In this document: positions 14,892 to 23,155 of the stretch, piece after piece
Numbering within the stretch: position 1 is the first letter of the stretch
How the letters are laid out: each line of letters opens with the position of its first letter
Origin: Aeromicrobium yanjiei
GTDB lineage: Bacteria > Actinomycetota > Actinomycetes > Propionibacteriales > Nocardioidaceae
DNA length: 64,000 nt
Direction: 5' to 3'
Assembly: GCF_009649075.1 (NCBI RefSeq)
Contig: NZ_CP045737.1
Location: 2,666,001-2,730,000, forward strand
Made by a program: the position numbers and the translations under genes
The notes under the pieces: model-generated
What the model saw: the letters and a program-made list of their open reading frames with translations, nothing else
What the model was told of the DNA's origin: nothing
The model's database searches: none

Positions 14892-15952
14892 TCGCCGTCG
14901 GCCATGACGTACTCCTTGCCCTCCATGCGCACCTTGCCGGCGCTCTTGGCGGCAGCCATCGATCCGGCCTCGACCAGGTCGTCGAACGAGACGATCTCGG
15001 CCTTGATGAAGCCGCGCTCGAAGTCGGTGTGGATGACGCCGGCGGCCTGCGGAGCGGTGGCGCCCTTGGGGATCGTCCAGGCGCGCGACTCCTTGGGGCC
15101 GGCCGTCAGGTACGTCTGCAGGCCGAGCGTCTCGAAGCCGACCCGCGCGAGTGCGTCCAGGCCCGGCTCCTCGACGCCCATGTCGGCGAGCATCTCGGCG
15201 CGCATCTGCTCGGCCTCCTCGTCGTCGCCCAGCTCGACCAGCTCGGCCTCGGCCTTGGCGTCGAGGAAGATGGCCTCGGACGGGGCGACGAGGTCACGCA
15301 TCTTCTGCTTGAGCGCCTCGTCCTTGAGCTCCCCCGCGTCGCAGTTGAAGACGTAGATGAAGCGCTTCGCCGTCATCAGGTGCAGGTCGCGCAGCAGGTC
15401 GAGGTCGAGCCCGGCCTTGAGCACGCCGGTGCCGGCCTCGAGCGCCTCCTTGGCCTTCTTGGCCTCCTCGAACGGCGCGACGAGCGACTTGTCCTTGCGC
15501 GACTCCTTGTCCAGGCGCGGCAGGGCGTTGTCGATCGTCTGCAGGTCGGCCAGGGCGAGCTCGATCGAGATCGTCTCGATGTCGTTGGCCGGGTTCACGT
15601 CGCCGTCGACGTGGGTGACGTCCTCGTCGCGGAACACGCGGGTGACCTGGCAGATCGCATCGGACTCACGGATGTGGGACAGGAACTTGTTGCCCATCCC
15701 CTCGCCCTCGCTGGCGCCGCGGACGATGCCCGCGATGTCGACGAACTGCACCGTCGCGGGGAGGATCTTCTCCGACCCGAAGATCTCGGCGAGCTTGGCC
15801 AGCCGGTGATCGGGGACGCCGACCACGCCGACGTTCGGCTCGATCGTCGCGAACGGGTAGTTCGCCGCGAGGACGTCGTTCTTGGTCAGTGCGTTGAAGA
15901 GGGTCGACTTGCCCGCGTTGGGGAGTCCGACGATGCCGATGCTGAGAGCCAC
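14864..15952 (-). CDS. ychF: redox-regulated ATPase/GTPase YchF
   Basis: A 362-residue OBG-like ATPase that associates with ribosomes and the stress response. G1 is GLPNAGKST (residues ~9-17), G3 is DIAGIVRGASEGEGMGN, and the C-terminal TGS domain (QTYLTAGPKESRAWTI, TDFERGFIKAEIV, ending GDVVEFRFNV) is complete. With GTG 15952 the length equals that of E. coli YchF; the upstream frame to 15991 adds non-homologous residues. A TAGGAT box lies eight bases before the GTG. The last 29 bp recur at 14226, so an integration event left the gene intact. Confidence 0.95.
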   Translation of the reverse strand: MALSIGIVGLPNAGKSTLFNALTKNDVLAANYPFATIEPNVGVVGVPDHRLAKLAEIFGSEKILPATVQFVDIAGIVRGASEGEGMGNKFLSHIRESDAICQVTRVFRDEDVTHVDGDVNPANDIETISIELALADLQTIDNALPRLDKESRKDKSLVAPFEEAKKAKEALEAGTGVLKAGLDLDLLRDLHLMTAKRFIYVFNCDAGELKDEALKQKMRDLVAPSEAIFLDAKAEAELVELGDDEEAEQMRAEMLADMGVEEPGLDALARVGFETLGLQTYLTAGPKESRAWTIPKGATAPQAAGVIHTDFERGFIKAEIVSFDDLVEAGSMAAAKSAGKVRMEGKEYVMADGDVVEFRFNV

Positions 15953-15960
15953 AAGGGACG

Positions 15961-15966
15961 ATCCTA
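15961..15966 (-). promoter_or_regulatory. -10 box of ychF
   Basis: TAGGAT on the minus strand, eight bases before GTG 15952; a leader of one or two bases at most. Confidence 0.45.
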
Positions 15967-15971
15967 CGTGC

Positions 15972-16496
15972 TCACGGGTGGTCGAGGCCAAACGCCCGGA
16001 GCTCCTGGTCGTACCAGTCGGACGTCAGGCCGAGATCGGTCATGCCCAGGCGCCGGCAGACGGCCTGCGAGCGGACGTTCTCGACGTCCGTCACGGCGTA
16101 CACGCGCGGCATGCCCGCCTCGAATGCCCGCTCCACCAGGGCCGCACCCGCCTCGGTCGCGTACCCGTGGCCCCAGGCGTCGGGGTGCAGGTGCCAGCCG
16201 ATCTCGTGCTCGTGGCGGTCCGCTCCCCCGCTGGCCGGGATCGGGACGAGCAGGGTCATGCCGATGAACGCGCCCGTGTCGCGCCGCTCGGTCGCGAACA
16301 GGGACGCCGCCGGATGGGTTCCGGCGCGCTGTCCGGCACGTTCGATGCGGGCGTACGCCTCGGAGACGTCCTGCATCGGGGTGCCCGTGCCGCTCCAGCG
16401 TGCGACCTCCGGCAGGGAGAACATCCCGAACAGCGCGGGGGCGTCGTCGGACGTGAACGGACGCAGGTGGAGGCGCTCGGTGGTGATCGTGTCCAC
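15972..16496 (-). CDS. GNAT-family N-acetyltransferase
   Basis: A 174-residue RimJ/RimL-like acetyltransferase. It begins TERLHLRPFTSDDAPAL, has the acetyl-CoA binding strand and P-loop region GWHLHPDAWGHGYATEAGAAL (in two parts: the RxxGxG-type loop is represented by AWGHGYA), and VENVRSQAVCRRLGM, the usual NxxSxxxxxKLGF-like motif. Substrate unknown; family members acetylate proteins or amines. GTG 16496 follows the DUF1023 stop by two bases, so it is in that operon, while ychF downstream has its own promoter. Confidence 0.82.
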   Translation of the reverse strand: MDTITTERLHLRPFTSDDAPALFGMFSLPEVARWSGTGTPMQDVSEAYARIERAGQRAGTHPAASLFATERRDTGAFIGMTLLVPIPASGGADRHEHEIGWHLHPDAWGHGYATEAGAALVERAFEAGMPRVYAVTDVENVRSQAVCRRLGMTDLGLTSDWYDQELRAFGLDHP

Positions 16497-16498
16497 GG

Positions 16499-18184
16499 TC
16501 AGTAGGTGCCCGGTACGGGCCAGCTCAGCACGTCACCGGCTCCGCGACCGTCGTCGTAGACGATGCGGTCGGAGTTGCCGGAGATCACCGCAGCCATGTT
16601 GTGCTGGCTCGTGGTGTCGCCGTTGAGGTACTCGCTGTGCCCGCCCGAGGCCTCGAACTCCTCACCGCCGAGCTCGGCGTCCTTGGCCGACAGACCCGTC
16701 ATGCCGTCCATGTGGCTGGGGTCGATGCCGAACACTCCCCCGTCCGCGACCGCGTCGTTCTTGGCCTCGATGCGGAACGAGTGGTCGTCCGGAACGTCGA
16801 TGTCGCCGATGTCACTCGTCCCGAGCCCCGGCGACCCGAAGATGACCATGTCGTCGACGCCGTTCTGCTGCTGCAGGGCCAGCCCTGTCGTCAGCGAGCC
16901 GTACGAGTGCCCCAGCGCCGTCAGGTGCGGGTCGTCGTCGCGGGATGCGTCGATACCGTTGTAGAAGTCGTTCAGATCGCCCGCCCCGGCCTGGGCCAGG
17001 TCGTCGTTCAGCACGCTGCGACCCGGGTTGACCAGATCCATCCCCATCTGCGGCGCGTCGTAGCCGATCCACGTCACCGTGGCCACGGATCCGTCGTCAC
17101 CACCGGCGCGGGAGGCCTCCGCCTCGGACAGGCGTTGCAGCTCTGCCATGTGGGAGTCGTAGTCGCCCAGGCTGTCCTGGACGGTGCTGGTGAGCCCGGG
17201 CGTGAACGCCGCGACGTGATCGGCGGTGTCGACGTCGCCGATCGCCACCGCTGCGTGGAGCTGCTCACCGCTGTAGGGGTCGAGCAGCAGGAGCTGCCGA
17301 TTGCCCATCGCAAGCGTGTCGTCGATCTCGTCGAGTGCCTTGAGCTTGTTCTTGACGTCCTCCAGGCGCGCGTCGTCGTTCGTGAACGTGCCGCCGAACC
17401 GGTTGTCGTCGAGATTGTCCTGCAGCCGGTCGGCCTCGTCCTGCAGCTCGGAGCGGTAGTCGTCGATCAGGTTGCGGTTGGCCTGGTCGCGTGCCCACGC
17501 CGGGATGCCGTCGGAGTTGCCGACCCATCGCGGGTTGTCGGCGATGACGGTGAGCTGCTCGGCCTCCGTCAGCCCGTTCCACCAGGCGTTCTGGTCCGCG
17601 GCACCGCCCTCGGGCGGAGGCAGCAGGTCGCTGCGGCCCTGGCCGGCGCCGGTGTCCGACGCGTCCGACAGATCGCCGCCGACGTCGAGCCCGGTCGCCG
17701 CGGAGCTGAGGACTGCGGCCATCTGCTCGTCGGCGTTGACCGCATTGCGCAGCGCCTGCTCGATCCGGTCGACCATCTCGTTGCAGACGGCCTGCCGGTC
17801 GGCCGCCTCGGTCTCGGTCTGCCCCTCGGTGCTGCGCATGTCGACCACGGCACCGGTCGTCGTGTCGACGCTGAACCCGTTGGACCGAGCGTGCTGCACC
17901 GCGTCACTGAGCTGCTGACACGCCAGCACGAGGGTCTGCCCCTCGGTGTCGACGGAGGTCAGCACCGAGCTGATCTCGGCGACCGTGTCGGCCAGGTCGT
18001 CCCCGAGACGCTGGTGCGCCGGGCGGGCGAGGGCAGCGGCCTCGGAGATCCATGAGGTCGGCGGCTTGCCACCATCGAGCTCGTCCTGCAGGTCGACCAG
18101 GGTGCGGCGGCACGCGACCAGGTCGTCGACCACGCCGGACAGCTGGTCCGGCTTCCAGGACAGGACCGCCGCGATCGTGGTCAT
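16499..18184 (-). CDS. DUF1023 alpha/beta hydrolase, type VII-associated
   Basis: A 561-residue protein. Residues ~1-150 are long helices of the WXG100/LXG kind; residues ~330-480 hold the DUF1023 alpha/beta hydrolase domain with the nucleophile elbow GHSYGS, ATVTWIGYDAPQ before it, and a candidate catalytic His in GGHSEYL. No signal peptide is present, so export would need the neighbouring WXG100-like partner. DUF1023 proteins are frequent in actinobacteria; substrates are unknown, and in some contexts such modules act as secreted effectors. ATGA overlap with the upstream gene (18181). Confidence 0.8.
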   Translation of the reverse strand: MTTIAAVLSWKPDQLSGVVDDLVACRRTLVDLQDELDGGKPPTSWISEAAALARPAHQRLGDDLADTVAEISSVLTSVDTEGQTLVLACQQLSDAVQHARSNGFSVDTTTGAVVDMRSTEGQTETEAADRQAVCNEMVDRIEQALRNAVNADEQMAAVLSSAATGLDVGGDLSDASDTGAGQGRSDLLPPPEGGAADQNAWWNGLTEAEQLTVIADNPRWVGNSDGIPAWARDQANRNLIDDYRSELQDEADRLQDNLDDNRFGGTFTNDDARLEDVKNKLKALDEIDDTLAMGNRQLLLLDPYSGEQLHAAVAIGDVDTADHVAAFTPGLTSTVQDSLGDYDSHMAELQRLSEAEASRAGGDDGSVATVTWIGYDAPQMGMDLVNPGRSVLNDDLAQAGAGDLNDFYNGIDASRDDDPHLTALGHSYGSLTTGLALQQQNGVDDMVIFGSPGLGTSDIGDIDVPDDHSFRIEAKNDAVADGGVFGIDPSHMDGMTGLSAKDAELGGEEFEASGGHSEYLNGDTTSQHNMAAVISGNSDRIVYDDGRGAGDVLSWPVPGTY

Positions 18185-18483
18185 TGGAGCCTCAGCAGGC
18201 GGGTCATCCGGTTGTACGCCGCGGCGTCCGCGCCGTCGTAGTTCTCGGCGCTGCTCGCGAGGCGTGACTTCTGCGCCTCAGCGGCGGTGACCCAGTCCTC
18301 GAGCCGCCTCGTCCACGACGTCGAGCAGGTGCGCGCCGCGCTGGCGGAGTCGCTGCCGGGCAGGGCGGTGCTGATGCGCCCGACCGCGGTCCCGGGCGTC
18401 ACTGCACCGACGCTCTCTACTGCCTCCCCCACCTTGCCAGCGGCGGTGCGCAGCTCGGCGGTCACGACCTCGATGTCCCCCAT
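18181..18483 (-). CDS. WXG100-like type VII secretion partner
   Basis: Exactly 100 residues, all-helical, with a Trp near the middle (CSTSWTRRL) in the helix-turn region and a C-terminal YDGAD that fits the YxxxD/E type VII export signal. The canonical WxG is not present (Trp-Thr-Arg). Its gene overlaps the hydrolase gene by ATGA, suggesting the two proteins pair in one-to-one amounts, as ESX substrates do. No type VII ATPase (EccC) lies in the window, so the secretion machine must be elsewhere. Confidence 0.65.
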   Translation of the reverse strand: MGDIEVVTAELRTAAGKVGEAVESVGAVTPGTAVGRISTALPGSDSASAARTCSTSWTRRLEDWVTAAEAQKSRLASSAENYDGADAAAYNRMTRLLRLQ

Positions 18484-18493
18484 GGCGCCGAGA

Positions 18494-19069
18494 TCAGCCC
18501 TTGTCCTTCTTGGCGTGGTCGGGAATTCCCGACGGAGCCGGCGCCGGTGCGGGCTGCGTGTCCCAGCGGTGGCATCCGGTGCCGATGCTGATCACCGTGT
18601 TGGCCGAGCTCCCGACGACGTACCGCCCGCCGTTGGGGTCCTCACCGTAGATCTCCCAGTCGTCGGGCCGGTCGACGATCGTGCCGACCTCGTCGAAGCC
18701 GTGCGCGCGTCCGACCTTCCACACCGCCTCCATGATCGCGTCGCGATCGTCACCGGTCAGCGGCCCCTTCCGGGTGTAGTTCGGCAGGTTGGCGCGCTCC
18801 CCGTCCGGGTCCTCGCCGTTACGGCACCCGCTGCGCGACAGCTCCTTGATCGACGACGAATTCCCCCAGGCACCGGCGCCGGCGATCGCATCGACCGCGG
18901 CCACCATCTCGGTGCGCATCTGCGTGTAGTCGTCGATGACCGTCTCCATGGACGGTCGATCCGCCGTGTTCTTCATCGTCGAGTCCTCGTCCTCTCCGCA
19001 TGCCGTCAACAACCAACCGGCCAGCAGCAGGAGGATCAGGACGCCACGGTGTCGTCGCTGTCTGCCCAC
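18494..19069 (-). CDS. lipoprotein
   Basis: A 191-residue lipoprotein: basic N-terminus, hydrophobic run VLILLLLAGW, then lipobox LTAC (Cys about residue 24). The mature part is acidic, with two further Cys (SGCRNG, TGCHRW) and a Pro/Ala-rich tail. It resembles LppA/LpqN-like actinobacterial lipoproteins. GTG 19069 is supported by AGGAG six bases upstream. It is the first gene of the operon with the WXG100-like and DUF1023 proteins (10-bp gap) and could protect the cell surface from, or help dock, the secreted hydrolase; that is inference. Confidence 0.7.
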   Translation of the reverse strand: MGRQRRHRGVLILLLLAGWLLTACGEDEDSTMKNTADRPSMETVIDDYTQMRTEMVAAVDAIAGAGAWGNSSSIKELSRSGCRNGEDPDGERANLPNYTRKGPLTGDDRDAIMEAVWKVGRAHGFDEVGTIVDRPDDWEIYGEDPNGGRYVVGSSANTVISIGTGCHRWDTQPAPAPAPSGIPDHAKKDKG

Positions 19070-19187
19070 GCCGAGCTCCTCGCCGCTGTCGGCGGACCCC
19101 CCGATGGGCCCCGATTGCCCGTCACTCTAACCACCGGGACGGCGACCAGCCAGCCCTCGAACCAGGTGGCCGGCGCGGAGCCCGGGC

Positions 19188-19193
19188 TACGCT
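19188..19193 (+). promoter_or_regulatory. -10 box, leaderless MhuD-like gene
   Basis: TACGCT, seven bases before ATG 19201. Confidence 0.5.
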
Positions 19194-19200
19194 GCCAAGC

Positions 19201-19527
19201 ATGACCGTCATCAAGATCAACGCCATCACCGTCCCCGCCGGATCCGGCGACGAGCTCGCCCATCGCTTCGCTGCTCGGGCAGGTGCCGTCGACGGCGCGC
19301 AGGGGTTCGAGGGCTTCGAGCTGCTCAAGCCCACTGACGAACGTACGCAGTGGCTCGTGCTGACGCGCTGGGCCAGCGAGGACGACTTCCAGGCCTGGAT
19401 CAGCTCGCCGTCGTTCGCCGAGGGCCACCGGACCGCAGCCGAGCGGGCCGGCGGCGACGCCCCCAAGCCGGTCTCGACCCACAGCGAGGTCTGGAGCTAC
19501 GAGGTCGCCGGCGGCTCCGAGGGCTGA
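19201..19527 (+). CDS. MhuD-like heme-degrading monooxygenase
   Basis: A 108-residue ABM-fold protein close to mycobacterial MhuD, which opens heme to mycobilin and releases iron. It starts MTVIKINAITVPAGSGDEL; Asn7 and Trp66 (FQAW) occupy the positions known to be needed in MhuD, and a His lies at 76 (AEGHR), one position after the heme-ligand His75 of MhuD. The one-residue offset is probably a local insertion. The predicted leaderless start places Asn7 correctly. No heme uptake genes are adjacent. Confidence 0.75.
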   Translation: MTVIKINAITVPAGSGDELAHRFAARAGAVDGAQGFEGFELLKPTDERTQWLVLTRWASEDDFQAWISSPSFAEGHRTAAERAGGDAPKPVSTHSEVWSYEVAGGSEG

Positions 19528-19578
19528 CCCTCGCGGATGGGGGGCTGATTTGTCGGTGGGGGCGGTCATTGTTCTTGC

Positions 19579-20655
19579 ATGGACGTCTTCCCCCTCCTTC
19601 TCACCGCCCTCCTCGCGCTGGTGGCCGGGCTTGCGATCGGTTATCTGCTCGGTGGCCGGCGCGCGCCGAGTGCCTCGGCCCACGACCTGAGCCTGTCCAC
19701 GGCCGCCACCGCGCAGGCCGTCGAGCCGGTCAAGGAGAGCCTTGATCGCTTCGGCGAGCGGCTGCGCCAGCTCGAGGCGAGCCGCATCGAGTGGCACACC
19801 CAGCTGCGCGAGCAGGTCGACGCCGTCCGCCTGACCAGCGACTCGCTGCGCAAGGAGACCGCGTCGCTCGCCACCGCGCTGCGCCGACCGCAGGTGCGCG
19901 GCCGCTGGGGCGAGATGCACCTCAAGCGCACCGCCGAGCTCGCGGGCATGCTCGAGCGCTGCGACTTCGACCTGCAGGTCAGCGTGAGCGACGGCGACTC
20001 GATCCTGCGCCCCGACATGGTCGTACGCCTCGCCGGCGGCAAGCGCGTCGTGGTCGACTCCAAGGTCCCGCTCGACGCCTATCTCGACGCCGTCCAGTCC
20101 GAGACCGACGAGGAGAGCGCCGCTCAGCTACGCCGTCACGTCCGGCAGGTGCGCACCCACATCGACCAGCTCGCGGCCAAGTCCTACTGGTCACAGTTCG
20201 ACCAGGCCCCCGAGTTCGTCGTGCTGTTCGTGCCCGGGGAGTCGATCCTGTCCGCGGCGCTCGAGGCCGAGCCGACCCTGCTCGAGTACGCCTCGGCGAA
20301 GAAGGTCGTCCTCGCGACGCCCACGACGCTCATCGCGCTGCTGCGCACCGTGGCGTACGCGTGGACGCAGGAGCAGCTCGCAGCCAATGCCCGGGAAATC
20401 CAGACGATCGCCCGCGAGATGTACGAGCGCATCGGCACGGTCGCCGGCCACGTCGACAAGCTCGGCCGCTCGCTGGAGTCGACGGTCCGGTCGTACAACG
20501 ACGCGGTGAGCTCGATCGAGTCGCGCTTCCTCGTCACGGCCCGGCGTTTCAACGCGTTGCACGTGTCCACCACGCCCGTCGAGTCCCCCAGGCTCGTTGA
20601 GTCGACACCCCGTTCATTGACCGCTCCTGAGCTGGTCGATGAACTAACGTCTTAG
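19579..20655 (+). CDS. rmuC: DNA recombination protein RmuC
   Basis: A 358-residue RmuC-family protein that limits inversions at short inverted repeats. An N-terminal membrane anchor (residues ~5-27) is followed by a coiled coil (~45-100) and the RmuC nuclease-like core: RGRWGEMHLKRTAELAGM, LRPDMVVRLAGGKRVVVDSKVPLDAY (Asp-x-Lys of a PD-(D/E)xK fold) and FVVLFVPGE...VVLATPTTLIALLRTVAY. It may share a transcript with the DUF6542 gene two bases downstream, which also has its own -10 box. CATTGT ends six bases before ATG 19579. Confidence 0.92.
   Translation: MDVFPLLLTALLALVAGLAIGYLLGGRRAPSASAHDLSLSTAATAQAVEPVKESLDRFGERLRQLEASRIEWHTQLREQVDAVRLTSDSLRKETASLATALRRPQVRGRWGEMHLKRTAELAGMLERCDFDLQVSVSDGDSILRPDMVVRLAGGKRVVVDSKVPLDAYLDAVQSETDEESAAQLRRHVRQVRTHIDQLAAKSYWSQFDQAPEFVVLFVPGESILSAALEAEPTLLEYASAKKVVLATPTTLIALLRTVAYAWTQEQLAANAREIQTIAREMYERIGTVAGHVDKLGRSLESTVRSYNDAVSSIESRFLVTARRFNALHVSTTPVESPRLVESTPRSLTAPELVDELTS
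20645..20650 (+). promoter_or_regulatory. -10 box inside rmuC for the DUF6542 gene
   Basis: TAACGT, seven bases before ATG 20658, within the last rmuC codons. Confidence 0.45.
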
Positions 20656-20657
20656 CC

Positions 20658-21080
20658 ATGACGCAGGCGGTGTCCCGCACACCAGCACGTGTGGCCCGGT
20701 ACGACTTGAGTGCCGGCCAGGTCCTCGTCGCGTCCTGCGTGGCGATGGCCGCGATCGTCCTGCTCGACCTGATGGACGGCCGGCTCGGCCCCCTCTACTC
20801 GGTGGGCTTCGTCCTGGTCGTCGTCACCGCGCCGCTCAGCGTGGACGTCCGGGGGTTGTTCCCGACCGGCGTCCTGCCTCCTGTGCTGCTGATCGCCAGC
20901 CTGCTCGCGGTCTGCCTGTTCGCCCCCGACGCGATCCAGGTCAACGGCATGGCCGAGGACGCCGGCACGATCGCGCGGCTCATCGCGGGCACGATCGACC
21001 ACGGACTGACGCTCGTGATCGGCCACGGGCTGGCGCTGGTCCTGATCGCCCTGCGCATCATCGGCGCCCCCGAGCGCTGA
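20658..21080 (+). CDS. DUF6542 membrane protein
   Basis: A 140-residue protein with four hydrophobic helices, matching the actinobacterial DUF6542 family often found beside rmuC and ychF. A short polar N-terminus (about 17 residues) precedes the first helix (AGQVLVASCVAMAAIVLLDL). No polar or charged residues suggest a transport path. Function unknown. Its stop is followed at once by the first copy of the dispersed palindromic element. Confidence 0.75.
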   Translation: MTQAVSRTPARVARYDLSAGQVLVASCVAMAAIVLLDLMDGRLGPLYSVGFVLVVVTAPLSVDVRGLFPTGVLPPVLLIASLLAVCLFAPDAIQVNGMAEDAGTIARLIAGTIDHGLTLVIGHGLALVLIALRIIGAPER

Positions 21081-21087
21081 CCCCCCA

Positions 21088-21154
21088 GCCCAGATTTGCG
21101 GAGTCCTGCACGGAATCCGCGCGCGGAAACGTGCAGGACTCCGCAAATCTGGGC
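21088..21154. repeat. dispersed palindromic element, copy 1
   Basis: Perfect 25-bp arms at 21088-21112 and 21130-21154 (left arm starts GCCCAGATTTGCGGAGTCCT) around a 17-base centre that itself contains the palindrome CCGCGCGCGG. Sits between convergent DUF6542 and antiporter genes. Same arms as 25012-25090 and 46001-46072. Confidence 0.9.
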
Positions 21155-21170
21155 GGGAGGGACGGAGCGG

Positions 21171-23054
21171 TCAGCCCGTCGCCTCGTCGAGGAAGCACCA
21201 ACGCCAGGCCTCACCGGGCTCGAAGCTGCGCATCACGGGGTGACCGGTCTGCTCGAAGTGGGCGGTGGCGTGCCCGTGCGAGGAGTCGCAGCACCCCACG
21301 TGGCCGCACCCCATGCAGAGCCGCAGGTGCACCCAGTCGAGGCCGTCACGCAGGCACTCCTCGCACCCCTGCGGAGTGACCGGGTCCGGCACCACGCACG
21401 CGACGGCCAGGTGCTCGCACGCCCCGTTCGGGTCGTACGTGGGACGCAGGTCGGTGTCGCGGTCCGCCGTCGTCTCGCCCTCGGACAGCCGGTCGAGGAT
21501 CGACTCCTCGACGTCCAGCGCGTTCATGATGCGGGTCAGCACGGACTGGTCGACGGTGCCCAACGCACGGATCCGCAGCAGCTCCTGACGCTCGCGCCGC
21601 AGCATCTCGGCGCGCAGCCGGGAGTACTGCGCACTCGGCGTCTCGATGCCGCCCAGCCGCTCCCACACCGCGTTGGTGCGATCGGTAGCCCGCGAGCGCA
21701 GCCGGTCCATGACCGGCTCGGGCACCGTCCCCTCGACCTCCTTGTCGAGGTACTCCATGCCCGCGTCGGTCACCGCCTGGAAGATGGCCGCCTCCTGCAG
21801 GTGGTCCTCGTGCCGATCGGGCCCGGGCACCCTGAGCCGGCGCACCAGCCACGGGACGCTCAGCCCCTGGATCATCAGGGTGCCGACCGTGACGACGAAC
21901 GCCATCAGCACCAGCACCTCGCGCTGCGGGGTGTCCTCGGGCAGCAGGAACACCGCAGCGAGCGTCACCACGCCGCGCATGCCGGTCCATGCCACGAGGA
22001 ACGCCGACTGCGGCGTGGGCCGCTGCTCGTTCTCGGCCACGCTGGGGATGAGCCGGGGCAGGTACGTCGCGGGGAACACCCAGACCATCCGCACCACGAT
22101 CACCGTGACCAGCACCGCGATGCACGACAGCGTGATCCGGGTGGCGGACAGGTCGGAGCCGCGGGCGTCGTCGACGATCGTGCGGATCTGCAGGCCGATC
22201 AGCAAGAAGACCGAGTTCTCCAGGACGTACGAGATCGTGGCCCAGTTGGTCCGCTCGAACAGCCGCGAAGCGCCGGACTGGATGATCGGCGACTTGTGAC
22301 CGAGGATGATGCCCGCGACGACGACCGCGAGCACGCCCGACGGCTGGGAGTCGAGACCGGGGACGTGGATCTCCTCGGCCGGCAGGTACGCGATCCAGGG
22401 AGTCAGCAGCGACACCGCCACGTCGGTGACCTCGTCCTGGATGTGGCGGCGGATGCGGCCCACGACCATGGCCACCGCGAGACCGATCGCCACCCCGCCG
22501 ACCGCCGAGACCACGAAGCCCGCACCCACTTGCCAGGCGCTGACCGACCCCGAGATCGCCGCGATCGACGTGCGCAGCGTGACGATCGCGGTCGCGTCGT
22601 TGACCAGGCTCTCGCCCTCGAGGATCGTCACGACCCGTCGCGGCAGTCCGATCCGGCGCGCGATCGCGGTCGCGGCCACGGCGTCCGGCGGCGCCACGAC
22701 CGCCCCCAGCGCGAATCCCGCCGCCAACGGGATGTGGAGCAGCGCCGAGACCAGGAATCCGACGACGACCGTCGTGAAGAGCACCAGGCCGACGCTGAGC
22801 AGCGCGATGGGTCTAAGATTGGCCTCGAAGTCGATCAGCGACGTCCGGATGGCCGCGGCGTACAGCAACGGCGGGAGCAGGCCCACCAGCACGATCTCCG
22901 GCGTGAGCCGATAGTCCGGGAACACCGAGATGTACGAGCCCGCGATGCCGACCACGATCAAGACCAAGGGGGCGGACAGTCCGTACTTGCCGGCGAGCGC
23001 GCTCACCGCGACGACGGTGGCCAGCAATGTTACGAGGGTGAAGGCAGTGTCCAC
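21171..23054 (-). CDS. CPA1-family Na+/H+ antiporter with UBP-type zinc finger
   Basis: A 627-residue protein. Residues ~1-410 form the CPA1 exchanger with GAVVAPPDAVAATAIARRIGLP and the ion-binding GESLVNDATA motif. A cytoplasmic helical region follows, and the last ~85 residues are a UBP-type (ZnF-UBP) zinc finger: CEHL, CEEC, CMGCGHVGCC, H-G-H and FEQTGHPVMRSF, with all expected Cys/His ligands. Exchanges Na+ for H+ across the membrane for pH and salt balance. This exchanger-UBP fusion recurs in actinobacteria, but what the finger binds in bacteria is unclear. GACAAT at 23061-23066 ends six bases before GTG 23054. Confidence 0.9.
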   Translation of the reverse strand: MDTAFTLVTLLATVVAVSALAGKYGLSAPLVLIVVGIAGSYISVFPDYRLTPEIVLVGLLPPLLYAAAIRTSLIDFEANLRPIALLSVGLVLFTTVVVGFLVSALLHIPLAAGFALGAVVAPPDAVAATAIARRIGLPRRVVTILEGESLVNDATAIVTLRTSIAAISGSVSAWQVGAGFVVSAVGGVAIGLAVAMVVGRIRRHIQDEVTDVAVSLLTPWIAYLPAEEIHVPGLDSQPSGVLAVVVAGIILGHKSPIIQSGASRLFERTNWATISYVLENSVFLLIGLQIRTIVDDARGSDLSATRITLSCIAVLVTVIVVRMVWVFPATYLPRLIPSVAENEQRPTPQSAFLVAWTGMRGVVTLAAVFLLPEDTPQREVLVLMAFVVTVGTLMIQGLSVPWLVRRLRVPGPDRHEDHLQEAAIFQAVTDAGMEYLDKEVEGTVPEPVMDRLRSRATDRTNAVWERLGGIETPSAQYSRLRAEMLRRERQELLRIRALGTVDQSVLTRIMNALDVEESILDRLSEGETTADRDTDLRPTYDPNGACEHLAVACVVPDPVTPQGCEECLRDGLDWVHLRLCMGCGHVGCCDSSHGHATAHFEQTGHPVMRSFEPGEAWRWCFLDEATG

Positions 23055-23155
23055 CTCGACATTGTCTCAGCCGGCAACGATCTCCGCGGGCTCGCGCGGT
23101 CGGCCCGGCAGTCGTACGGTGTGAGGACGTCACCACTTCCGGGGGGAAGCCAGCC

